A stretch of DNA of 27,862 nucleotides from JBFWRI01 sp050248995 (lineage in GTDB: Bacteria > Pseudomonadota > Alphaproteobacteria > JAIXQD01), in contig JBFWRI010000023.1 in NCBI GenBank assembly GCA_050248995.1, forward strand, positions 1 to 27,862, given 5' to 3'. Below, one piece after another: positions 16,914 through 24,556 of this stretch (position 1 is the stretch's first letter; the number at the start of each line of letters is the position of its first letter). The notes beneath the pieces were generated by a model. That model was not told where the DNA came from. It saw only the letters and a program-made list of their open reading frames with translations, and ran no database searches. A program made the position numbers and the translations under genes.

Positions 16914-17045
16914 CGGTTTTGTTATGCTGTTTCCACCACGGAGCCAGCTAATCTCCGGCATATCAACAAGCCCTTCATGCAAACGGCCCTTATAAATAAG
17001 CACCGGAGGATGAGCAGTAGGCTTTACACGCCAGAAAGTTCGCCG

Positions 17046-17075
17046 GTTTTAGAGGGTTGAGGGGGGTAAAGTCAA
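17046..17075 (-). promoter_or_regulatory. Candidate sigma-70 promoter of the rpsM operon
   Basis: On the minus strand TTGACT (17075-17070), an 18-base spacer and TAAAAC (17051-17046). The -35 is good, the -10 poor. It would give a leader of about 180 bases that includes the hairpin repeat. Such a promoter is needed because secY-adk no longer read directly into rpsM. Confidence 0.45.
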
Positions 17076-17243
17076 CAGCCGTATGGATAAAATGTCCGGA
17101 ACACGCCCCAAGAAGTGGGGGTGGGTCGCAGAATTCTTAGCAAGTCCATAAGAATCAAAGGGTTAAGTGAAAGAAAAGGCAATAAAACGTGAAGCGACGC
17201 CCCTGCCTTTTTGTGAAAGGATTTTTTCCGGTTAGGTTATCAG

Positions 17244-18593
17244 ATGCCCGGTCCACACGATCCACCCTCACGCATACCCCAGCCCCTTGGCATGGCTGCA
17301 GCCGTCCTTGCCTCGGCGGCGGGTATAAGCACAGTCATCATCGCCACCCCGCGCCCGCCGCAGGCTGACTTCGCAACCCTGACAAATTTTCCTGATGCTG
17401 CACAGCTGCGCGATGTCACATTTTTTGAAATGCTGGCTGAGCGCAATATCCGGCTCAGCACATTCTATCGCGGCGAACTCAGTTACACCGGCGCACCGGC
17501 ACCCGGCGATCTGATGCGCGGCGGCCTGTTTCAGGACCGGTGCGAGGCGAATGTTCCCGGCCAGCATGAGCTGGTCGATCCTGTTAGTCTGATCATCGAT
17601 GGCGAAACCATTCGTTCTGCCGATGGCAGCCCGCTGCCGGAAGGCATAACACTTGATACGCGCTATACACTGGCATCCATCTCGAAGATGGCTATCTATT
17701 ATGTCGCGCTGGAAGCCGAGAACAGCGGAATCATCTCTTTCCGTGATGCTGTGGATGGCAGTACCATCCGCGAACTGTTCCGCGACACTGAACGTCCTTA
17801 CCGGCGCGATATTCTGGGAAACTCCGACGCCGAAGCAACGCGGCAGGTCGTATTGCATCTGGGTCGTGCGGCGCTCGAGAATGAAGCTCTGCGCCCAATG
17901 GCGATGCCTGATCGTACCGCCCTGCATGCGCCCGCCTTTATTTCTTATGCACGCTACCGTGAAGCTGAAGACCAACTGAGCCGTGCGCGACGTAATGGCG
18001 CCGACGAAGCGACTCTCTCTCGGTTAACCGAAGGTCGCGATTACATGGCGGGCATGTATTATGTCAACAGTACGCTGATGAACAACGGCATTGATATGTT
18101 CCTGGATACGCACTCGGGCGACCCCGCATATACGCTCGACCCTGTTACCGGTCGCCTGTATCCGAATACGTGTCGCGACTTTGCGGGCAACCCGGCCAGC
18201 TGCGGCGCCGCCTACCAATCTTATCGCCGTCAGGACTACAGCGAAGAGCGGGCTTGGGCGGCCGTCGGTTATTCGCCGGCCGAACAGGCTTTGATTGACT
18301 GGGGCGATGCGCCCGTGATGCTGAACAATGCATCACTGCGCGGCATGCTGGCTTTGGCTGATCGGCTGCGCGTTGTGGACACGCGTTATGACCTGCTGCG
18401 CGAATTCAATATCAACGGCGAAGAGTTCGACGCCAAGACCGGCCGCGCCTGCGATAACGAGTCGCGGGTTTTCGGGTTTTCACGCGAGCGACCACTGGCT
18501 TTTTTCCGCACAGGCGTTCCGGTGAACGCAGGCCTCAATCGTGGTTGGCTCGAGAATACAACTGCCCGTGTCGCGCGCTACCATCCGCGCTGA
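17244..18593 (+). CDS. Unrecognised exported protein with SxxK/YxN/KTG-like motifs, inserted in the ribosomal operon
   Basis: 449 residues, not recognised as a named protein. Residues about 17-36 are hydrophobic (signal peptide or anchor). TRYTLASISKMAIYYVALEAENSG (139-162 region) resembles the serine-Lys motif helix of penicillin-binding proteins and beta-lactamases, with S145-x-x-K148. YVN (273-275) follows at MYYVNST, and KTG (398-400) comes later, giving the SxxK-YxN-KTG order of the superfamily; HSG (290-292) and RTG (422-424) are rival third motifs. Several cysteines (100, 310, 320, 402) could form disulfides. A periplasmic peptidoglycan-related hydrolase is inference. It is oriented against the surrounding ribosomal genes and ends 3 bp from the adk stop. 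Confidence 0.75.
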   Translation: MPGPHDPPSRIPQPLGMAAAVLASAAGISTVIIATPRPPQADFATLTNFPDAAQLRDVTFFEMLAERNIRLSTFYRGELSYTGAPAPGDLMRGGLFQDRCEANVPGQHELVDPVSLIIDGETIRSADGSPLPEGITLDTRYTLASISKMAIYYVALEAENSGIISFRDAVDGSTIRELFRDTERPYRRDILGNSDAEATRQVVLHLGRAALENEALRPMAMPDRTALHAPAFISYARYREAEDQLSRARRNGADEATLSRLTEGRDYMAGMYYVNSTLMNNGIDMFLDTHSGDPAYTLDPVTGRLYPNTCRDFAGNPASCGAAYQSYRRQDYSEERAWAAVGYSPAEQALIDWGDAPVMLNNASLRGMLALADRLRVVDTRYDLLREFNINGEEFDAKTGRACDNESRVFGFSRERPLAFFRTGVPVNAGLNRGWLENTTARVARYHPR

Positions 18594-18596
18594 TTT

Positions 18597-19247
18597 TCAG
18601 GCGGCCAGGGCTTTCTCAATCTGCGATGTCACGTCGTTCATCGGCGCAAGCCCGTCAACGCCACTCAGCAGTCCCTGCGCCTGATAATAAGGCAGAATAA
18701 GCGCTGTCAGGTCACGAAAGGCCTGCAACCGGGCCTTCATGCCATCCACCGTATCATCGGCACGGTGTGTAAAACTTTTACCGCCGCACTTGTCGCACAC
18801 GCCTTCCACTTTTGGTTTCTTGAACGTGCGGTTGTATCCTTCGCCGCACTGGACGCAGGTATAACGGCCCACCGCGCGTTCGATGATCTGGTTTTCATCA
18901 AGTATCTGGAATTCAATCACGCGGTCGATCTTGATGCCCGCTTTCTGCAGCGCCTTATCAAGCGCTTCGGCCTGCGGCAATGTGCGCGGGAACCCGTCAA
19001 GAATAAAACCCTTTGCGCAATCCGGCTCTGCCAGGCGCTCCAGCAGCATGGCAATCGTCACATCATCGGGCACAAGATGGCCGGCATCGATATAGCCCTG
19101 CGCCTTCTTGCCCAGTGGCGTGCCGGCCTTCACGGCGGCGCGGAACATGTCGCCGGTGGCTATTTGCGGAATACCATATTTATCCTGCAGCACGCGCGCC
19201 TGTGTGCCTTTGCCTGAACCGGCGGGGCCGACAAAAATCAATCGCAT
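18597..19247 (-). CDS. adk: Adenylate kinase with zinc-type LID
   Basis: It catalyses ATP + AMP to 2 ADP in the cytosol. 216 residues: P-loop GPAGSGKGTQA (7-17), ATGDMFR at the AMP site, DGFPRTLPQAEALD, and a long LID with a Cys4 zinc site, C-V-Q-C and C-D-K-C around GYNRTFKKPKVEGV, then HRADDT. This is the normal long-form enzyme. It is the second of two tandem kinase genes; its start lies 10 bp inside the end of the upstream copy, indicating coupled translation. It converges on the gene at 17244. Confidence 0.97.
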   Translation of the reverse strand: MRLIFVGPAGSGKGTQARVLQDKYGIPQIATGDMFRAAVKAGTPLGKKAQGYIDAGHLVPDDVTIAMLLERLAEPDCAKGFILDGFPRTLPQAEALDKALQKAGIKIDRVIEFQILDENQIIERAVGRYTCVQCGEGYNRTFKKPKVEGVCDKCGGKSFTHRADDTVDGMKARLQAFRDLTALILPYYQAQGLLSGVDGLAPMNDVTSQIEKALAA

Positions 19248-19861
19248 GTATTCCCCCGGGGCTTAACTTCAAGAATACGCGGCGCAGAAGGTGCCGGTAA
19301 AATAGCACGAACCTGCGCATCAACATCGGCGATGCTTTGCGCTGCATCAACGGTGTGCAGCAGGTCTTGCTCTACGTAATAGTAGAATGTCGATGCCGTC
19401 AGCTCGGTATAAAGCTTGATACGGCGAAGCAAGGCTTCTTCTGTGTCATCCGCACGTGCTGCGCCGTCCTGCCCCGCTGAGCGCTGACGCATGCGTTTGA
19501 ATAACGTTTCATTATCGGCGGCGAAAGCAATCGCCGCATCCAGTTTCAAATCCTTGTTACGCAGCAGTACGTCCAGCGCTTCGGCCTGCGGCAGGGTGCG
19601 CGGGAACCCGTCAAGAATAAACCCGTTTTCACAATCAGGCTGCTGAAGGCGCGCCGACAGCATGCCCATCATCATCTCGTCAGTAACAAAGCCGCCGCCG
19701 TTGATCATGTCGGCGATTTTCCGCCCAAGCGCGCTTCCGCTGGCCTGTTCATCCCGCAGCATATCGCCGGTCGAGATGTGTGGTATGCCGTACCGCGCTG
19801 CCAGAATTTTGGCTTGCGTGCCCTTACCAACTGCCGGTGGTCCGATTAGGACAATTCTCAC
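19238..19861 (-). CDS. Second adenylate kinase, short LID without zinc site
   Basis: 207 residues. The P-loop GPPAVGKGTQAK (7-18), STGDMLR, DGFPRTLPQAEALD and RADDTEEALLRR are kept, so it is probably active. The LID is short and lacks the four cysteines of its neighbour, and a 20-residue tail after the usual end is unlike it. It starts with GTG, overlapping the secY stop as GTGA, which puts it in the place where adk normally follows secY. Whether it uses AMP or another nucleoside monophosphate cannot be told from sequence. A segment of about 47 bp (19575-19621) is nearly identical in DNA to the other adk. Confidence 0.92.
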   Translation of the reverse strand: MRIVLIGPPAVGKGTQAKILAARYGIPHISTGDMLRDEQASGSALGRKIADMINGGGFVTDEMMMGMLSARLQQPDCENGFILDGFPRTLPQAEALDVLLRNKDLKLDAAIAFAADNETLFKRMRQRSAGQDGAARADDTEEALLRRIKLYTELTASTFYYYVEQDLLHTVDAAQSIADVDAQVRAILPAPSAPRILEVKPRGNTCD

Positions 19862-21207
19862 TTAAGCCCTCTTAGCTTAGCCTTCTTAATCAGGCCTTCA
19901 TATTGATGCGCCAGAAGATGTGATTGCACCTGACTGACCGTGTCCATCGTCACCGATACTACAATTAGCAGGCCGGTGCCGCCGAACACAAAAGGCATAG
20001 CGAATTCAGCAATCAACAGCTCGGGGATTAGGCAGACCAGCGCCAGATAGGCGGCGCCGACAGCGGTTAGCCGGGTCAACACGAAATCAAGGTAATCAGC
20101 AGTATTTTTACCGGGACGGATGCCGGGAATGAAACCGCCGTACTTGCGCAGTTCTTCTGCCCGGTCGACCGGATTGAAATAAAGTGCCGTACAGAAAAAC
20201 GCGAAGAATACGATCATGCCGATATAGAGGCACATGAACAGCGGATGGCCGTGCGACAGATTATTGGTGATCCAGATAACCCATTCCGGGGTATCGGGTC
20301 CGGTGTTGCCATAGAAGTTCACAATAGTCGTAGGCAACAACAAGAGCGACGATGCAAAAATCGGCGGGATGACGCCCGAGACGTTCAGCTTCAGTGGCAT
20401 ATAGGTTGCTTCGCCGCCGAACATCTTGTTGCCGACCTGGCGCTTCGGGTACTGCACGACTAGCCGGCGCTGCCCGCGTTCGACGAATACGATGAACGCA
20501 ATAACAGCCAGCGCGAAAGCAAAGAACGCCAGAATAAACAGCGCCGACAGCGCGCCGGTGCGGCCCAGCTCAAGGAACGAGGCAATCGCCGCCGGCAGGT
20601 TGGCCACGATACCGGCATAAATGATCAGCGATACGCCCTGGCCGATACCGCGGGCGGTAATCTGTTCGCCCAGCCACATCAGGAACATGGTGCCGCCTAC
20701 CAGCGTAATGGTGGTCGTCATACGGAAGAACATGCCGGGTTCGGGCACGGCCAGCGCCCCGGCGGCGTTCATGCCCTCAAGGCCGACCGCCAAGCCATAG
20801 GCCTGCGCTGCGGCCACGGCCACCGTCAGGTAACGTGTGTACTGGTTTATCTTCTTGCGGCCGGCTTCGCCGTCCTTTTTCAACTGCTCAAGCGCTGGCA
20901 CCATGGCCGCCAGCAGCTGCATGACGATCGACGCCGTGATGTACGGCATGATGGTCAGCGCAAAAATTGTCATACGGCCCAAAGCACCGCCCGAGAACAT
21001 ATCGAACATACCAAGCACGCCGCCGGCATGCTGGCTGAAAACCTTGGCGATCATGGCAGGATCGATACCCGGCAGCGGCACATAGGTGCCAAGGCGGTAC
21101 ACGATAAGGGCGCCAAGAGTGAACCACAGGCGCTGCTTAAGTTCCTGCGCCCTGCTGAAACCCGAAAAATTGACGTTGGCGAGCATCTGGTCGGCGGATT
21201 GAGCCAT
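19858..21207 (-). CDS. secY: Preprotein translocase subunit SecY
   Basis: The channel subunit of the SecYEG translocon; 449 residues with about ten membrane segments. Seen are RLGTYVPLPGID near the N-terminus, the plug-proximal GGALGRMTIFALTIMPYITASIVMQLL, and the cytosolic loop RTFGKYGGFIPGIRPG-type sequence (ELRKYGGFIPGIRPGKNTADYLD). AAGGA precedes the ATG. rplO, which usually lies immediately upstream in the spc operon, is not present; a solute-binding-protein gene is there instead. Confidence 0.98.
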   Translation of the reverse strand: MAQSADQMLANVNFSGFSRAQELKQRLWFTLGALIVYRLGTYVPLPGIDPAMIAKVFSQHAGGVLGMFDMFSGGALGRMTIFALTIMPYITASIVMQLLAAMVPALEQLKKDGEAGRKKINQYTRYLTVAVAAAQAYGLAVGLEGMNAAGALAVPEPGMFFRMTTTITLVGGTMFLMWLGEQITARGIGQGVSLIIYAGIVANLPAAIASFLELGRTGALSALFILAFFAFALAVIAFIVFVERGQRRLVVQYPKRQVGNKMFGGEATYMPLKLNVSGVIPPIFASSLLLLPTTIVNFYGNTGPDTPEWVIWITNNLSHGHPLFMCLYIGMIVFFAFFCTALYFNPVDRAEELRKYGGFIPGIRPGKNTADYLDFVLTRLTAVGAAYLALVCLIPELLIAEFAMPFVFGGTGLLIVVSVTMDTVSQVQSHLLAHQYEGLIKKAKLRGLK

Positions 21208-21243
21208 AGAAAATCCTTATGTTTAACGATTGGATGTAGATAA

Positions 21244-21279
21244 GCCTGCCTAGCCCGTTTAATCAAGAGGCAGGCAGGC
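21244..21279. repeat. Inverted repeat between the solute-binding gene and secY
   Basis: GCCTGCCT (21244-21251) is complementary to AGGCAGGC, which occurs in two overlapping registers (21268-21275 and 21272-21279). There is no T-run on the minus side, so it is a doubtful terminator for the minus-strand gene ending at 21296; it also lies in the secY leader. Confidence 0.5.
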
Positions 21280-21295
21280 CTTTATTTACCGGCGT

Positions 21296-22156
21296 TTATT
21301 GCGCAGCAGCAGGCAACGCGGGTAACCAGAACACACCCTTTTGTTCCATCCACTTATCAAGCATATTCTGCATGGCATTGGTCGCCAGCATGTCGTCCAG
21401 CGCATTATTCAGGAAATTGTTCAGGTCGTTTTCGCCCGCTTTCACCGCAAATGTAAACGGCATCAGTTTTAAACGCTCGCCACCCGCCAAAATAGCCAGC
21501 TTTTTATCAGGATTTTTTGGATTCCACTGCGCCAACTGGTTTCTGTCACTTACGACCAGATCCGCCTTGCCCGCCATCACATCCAGTACAGGCTGTATCC
21601 CTTCAGCATTTTGCGGCAACGTGATAACTGTCGCATTGGGCAACAGCTCTTTTATAAGATAATAAATCTCGTTGGCTTCGTGAGTGCTGATGCGCGTTTC
21701 CGGTCTGTTCACATCCGCCATTGTTTGAAAACGTGTATCGCCTTCGCGGCCGATGACATAGATCGGCGAATACATCATCGGTTTACTGAATAACACTTTG
21801 CGGCCCAGCGCTGTTGTTGGCCAGTTCGGCGTGCAGGCGATATCAAAACGCCCGGCGTCCAGTTCCATTTGCCAGTTGCCAAAACTGACTTCCTGCGTCC
21901 ACTCGACTGTCATCCCGGCTTTGCGGGCGATGGTTTCCATCATGTCCACCGACATCCCCGACAACTTACCAGTCGACAGATCGCGATAAGTCACCGGCGG
22001 GAAAACATAGTAACCACAGCGGATAACGTTTGTGCGCAGTACGCGCTGAAAAGCGGTTTCCTTCGTTTCTACCACTGGCATTGCGCGCTGCGCCACGCCG
22101 TAACTGACCAGCGCCGCGACAAGAATAACAAGAACGAATTTCAGGAAGGCATTCAT
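21296..22156 (-). CDS. Periplasmic solute-binding protein, family 3 (amino-acid type)
   Basis: 286 residues. A membrane or signal segment (FVLVILVAALVSYGVA) is followed by the family 3 fold: VIRCGYYVFPPVTYRD, GMSVDMMETIARKAGMTVEWT, FDIACTPNWPTTALGRKVLFSKPMMYSP and VMAGKADLVVSDRNQL. Such proteins bind amino acids or related small molecules in the periplasm. No ABC permease or ATPase gene lies nearby, so it may serve as an orphan receptor or partner of the coupled gene upstream. Its ATG overlaps that gene's stop by 4 bp. The ligand is unknown. Confidence 0.88.
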   Translation of the reverse strand: MNAFLKFVLVILVAALVSYGVAQRAMPVVETKETAFQRVLRTNVIRCGYYVFPPVTYRDLSTGKLSGMSVDMMETIARKAGMTVEWTQEVSFGNWQMELDAGRFDIACTPNWPTTALGRKVLFSKPMMYSPIYVIGREGDTRFQTMADVNRPETRISTHEANEIYYLIKELLPNATVITLPQNAEGIQPVLDVMAGKADLVVSDRNQLAQWNPKNPDKKLAILAGGERLKLMPFTFAVKAGENDLNNFLNNALDDMLATNAMQNMLDKWMEQKGVFWLPALPAAAQ

Positions 22157-23142
22157 TGCTTCGTCTCCTTGCCGTCTTCAATTGCCAGTCGCTTGACGAC
22201 ACCCGCCACTGCATCGCGCGCTGTTTGGGCCGCTTTCAGTTTAGTGGCCGGCGCACGGTGAATGACAGTGGCAAAAATATGCGTGTCCGTCAGGTAGAAC
22301 AGGAAGGCGCCTGCTTCGGAATCCGCCCCGGCGTTGCAGGTTATACTGGCGCCCATCATCTCGACACCGTTGTGCAATTCGGTTTTACCTTTTTGCGTCA
22401 CAGCCTTGCCGGCACACTGCTTTTCATAACCGGCGATACGGTCACCGGCCAGCTTTGTCAGCGCGTCATTGCCAACCGTGCGTTCGACAAAACCACCATC
22501 AATCTGTTGGCCATCAACTATCGTTGTCCACGCATAATCCACCGCGCGGCCCGGCACATCCGGCAGCGGCACCTGCACAACATTCAGTTCTGCTGCCTGC
22601 AGCAGCGCCGCCAATCCGGGCGGTAACGCGCCGTTTGATGCTTTTTGCGCTTCGGTCGTATCGCTGCCCACGCATTCTTCTAGTTTTTCAAGCGCTGCGC
22701 TGCTGCCGCTTAACGGAAACGCAGCGGCGTCCATGTCACCGGCAAGACGAAGCTCTTTACCCTTGTTGAACGCTGCCAGAAAGTCGGCCGCCGCCCCCAG
22801 CCGCACCAGCAACAATTCTTCCAGCGCGGTTTCAGCGGTCACTTTCTTCCGCCACAAGTCATCGATCGATAAAATCACGTCATAGCCTTCACCGCGCGTA
22901 AATCCGGCTTGCGGCACCTTGATACCGATATTCACTTCCTTCTTGGGCGACAGGGCGATGGCCAGCGTCAGGTCCGAGTCATTGTCTTTCTTTTCAGCCC
23001 GGCAAAAGGCAAGAACGCCTGTGGCATCACGCACAGCCACAACATCCCATACAGGGTCTGCTGCCTGTGTCGCTGGGGTCAAAAGCGCAAGAAACAGTAA
23101 TAAAATGTAACCTCGCGGTTGCCCGCGCAGTGTGCTAAACAT
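22153..23142 (-). CDS. Unrecognised exported protein coupled to the solute-binding protein
   Basis: 329 residues from ATG 23142 (MFSTLRGQPRGYILLLFLALLTPATQA, a clear signal peptide). The frame stays open to 23463, but that part is the antisense of lpxD and is rejected. The mature protein has no motif I recognise, has few cysteines (for example FCRAEKK, EECVG, KQCAG, ITCNAG) and alternates charged and beta-prone segments. An ATG at 23151 is a possible alternative start. The start codon faces the lpxD start on the other strand within a few bases, so its promoter must lie in lpxD coding DNA. Confidence 0.75.
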   Translation of the reverse strand: MFSTLRGQPRGYILLLFLALLTPATQAADPVWDVVAVRDATGVLAFCRAEKKDNDSDLTLAIALSPKKEVNIGIKVPQAGFTRGEGYDVILSIDDLWRKKVTAETALEELLLVRLGAAADFLAAFNKGKELRLAGDMDAAAFPLSGSSAALEKLEECVGSDTTEAQKASNGALPPGLAALLQAAELNVVQVPLPDVPGRAVDYAWTTIVDGQQIDGGFVERTVGNDALTKLAGDRIAGYEKQCAGKAVTQKGKTELHNGVEMMGASITCNAGADSEAGAFLFYLTDTHIFATVIHRAPATKLKAAQTARDAVAGVVKRLAIEDGKETKQ

Positions 23143-23149
23143 CCCGGTC

Positions 23150-24256
23150 ATGGGCATGACCTTAACAGACCTCGCCGCTGCTGTCGCCGGTGAACTCGAT
23201 ACCTCGCGCGGCGGCAATGCCGCCCACATCATTGTGCGCGTCGTCGATCCGCGCGACGCTGCCGGCCCCGATGACCTGGCATTCGCTGCCGACCCGCGCT
23301 TTGCCGCGCTGCTGGCGCAAAGCAAAGCCACGTTTGCCGTTGTTGCCAACGATACAGACGTGCCGGCCAACATCACGGCTTTTATCCGTGTGCCGTGGGC
23401 CAAACGCGCTCTGGTTGAAACCACCAAGGCCTTCGCAACGCCGCCGGTGATCGAGCCCGGCACTCACCCGACCGCTGTCGTGCATACAACGGCAAAACTT
23501 GGAAAAAACGTCAACGTCGGCGCATTCAGCTATATCGGGCAAAACACTGTTATCGGCGACAACACGACGATCCAGCCGCAGGTCTATATCGGCCACAATG
23601 TGCGGATCGGCGACGGGGGATTCATCAACCCCGGCGCACGCATCATGGACGGCACACACATCGGAAAACGCTGCATCATCCACCCGAACGCGGTCATCGG
23701 CAGCGATGGCTTCAGCTTCGTCACTGCCGAAAAAGGCAGCGTCGAATCCTATAAAGAAAATAAAACTCTTAACGCCACAACCAGCGATATTCTGCGGATT
23801 GCCTCGCTTGGCCCCGTTGTTGTCGGCGACGATGTTGAAATCGGCAGCGGCACCACGATTGATCGTGCCACATTACGCACCACACGCATCGGCGATGGCA
23901 CCAAAATCGATAACCAGGTCCAGATCGGCCATAACGCGCAAATCGGTAATAGCGTGCGCATCTGCGGGCAGGCTGGTGTCGCTGGCAGTGCCACCATCGG
24001 CGACCGCGTCGTTCTGGCAGCCAGCAGCGGTATTGCCGATAACATCATTATAGGTGAAGACGCGATCGTGGGCGCGGCCGCCGGTGTCGCCGGAAATGTG
24101 CCGGCGCGCACCATGGTTCTGGGCACGCCCGCCATGCCGCGCGAGCGCTTTCAGGCACTTGTGCTGGCCCAGGGCCGCCTGCCCCGCTTATTGCAGCAGA
24201 TAGAAGATTTAAAGAACAAGGTTAAAACTCTTGAAGATGGCGTCAAAACCGCCTAA
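23150..24256 (+). CDS. lpxD: UDP-3-O-(3-hydroxyacyl)glucosamine N-acyltransferase
   Basis: LpxD adds the N-linked hydroxyacyl chain from acyl-ACP to UDP-3-O-acylglucosamine, the third step of lipid A synthesis, in the cytosol. About 368 residues. An N-terminal uridine-binding domain (LTDLAAAVAGELD...DLAFAADPRFAALLAQSKATFAVV) precedes a left-handed beta-helix of hexapeptide repeats (IGQNTV IGDNTT IQPQVY IGHNVR...) and a C-terminal helix. The catalytic His of the QIGHNAQIG motif is at about residue 261. Start candidates are ATG 23150 and 23156 and GTG 23132; none has a good Shine-Dalgarno sequence. It is followed by an ACP and a ketoacyl synthase, not the common fabZ-lpxA. Confidence 0.95.
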   Translation: MGMTLTDLAAAVAGELDTSRGGNAAHIIVRVVDPRDAAGPDDLAFAADPRFAALLAQSKATFAVVANDTDVPANITAFIRVPWAKRALVETTKAFATPPVIEPGTHPTAVVHTTAKLGKNVNVGAFSYIGQNTVIGDNTTIQPQVYIGHNVRIGDGGFINPGARIMDGTHIGKRCIIHPNAVIGSDGFSFVTAEKGSVESYKENKTLNATTSDILRIASLGPVVVGDDVEIGSGTTIDRATLRTTRIGDGTKIDNQVQIGHNAQIGNSVRICGQAGVAGSATIGDRVVLAASSGIADNIIIGEDAIVGAAAGVAGNVPARTMVLGTPAMPRERFQALVLAQGRLPRLLQQIEDLKNKVKTLEDGVKTA

Positions 24257-24283
24257 AAACTCCCCTATTGAAATGAGGCCGAG

Positions 24284-24550
24284 ATGACCAACCAACTGCA
24301 AGACGACGTTCTGGATATCATCGCCACCAAGGGCATGGTTGCCCGCGATACGCTGGCGCTGGACAAGAAGCTGGCCGACCTGAACATCAGCAGCCTTGAT
24401 GTCGTCGAGATTGTTTTCGCACTGGAAGACAAGTTCAATATCGAAATCCCGTTCAACGCCAACCAGTCGGCCGAACAGAAGCTGGAATTCAATACGATTG
24501 GCGAAGTCGTTGCCGCTGTCGAGAAGCTGGTCCGCGCCAAGGCGGCGTAA
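24284..24550 (+). CDS. Specialised acyl carrier protein (AcpXL-like?)
   Basis: 88 residues, acidic, four-helix ACP type. The 4'-phosphopantetheine site lies in LNISSLDVVEIVFALEDKF, where Ser37 is the attachment serine; the Asp that normally precedes it (DSL) is Ser36 here. VFALEDKFNIEIPF is strongly ACP-like. Housekeeping AcpP is shorter and has GxDSLD, so this is a secondary ACP. Its place between lpxD and a ketoacyl synthase suggests a carrier for hydroxyacyl or long chains of lipid A, as AcpXL does in rhizobia; that link is inferred. Confidence 0.85.
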   Translation: MTNQLQDDVLDIIATKGMVARDTLALDKKLADLNISSLDVVEIVFALEDKFNIEIPFNANQSAEQKLEFNTIGEVVAAVEKLVRAKAA

Positions 24551-24556
24551 CCCCGC

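Larger units (their letters stand above)
16862..17243. other. Divergent intergenic region between rpsM and the inserted gene
   Basis: About 380 bp without a supported gene. It holds the rpsM leader with a hairpin repeat (16883-16913), a candidate minus-strand promoter (17046-17075), a small stem CCCCA/TGGGG (17106-17120) without a T-run, and AT-rich DNA before 17244 in which I see no convincing plus-strand promoter. Confidence 0.7.

Noticed and set aside
23143..23463. N-terminal extension of the 22153 gene
   Set aside because: It is antisense to lpxD and precedes a clear signal peptide beginning at 23142.
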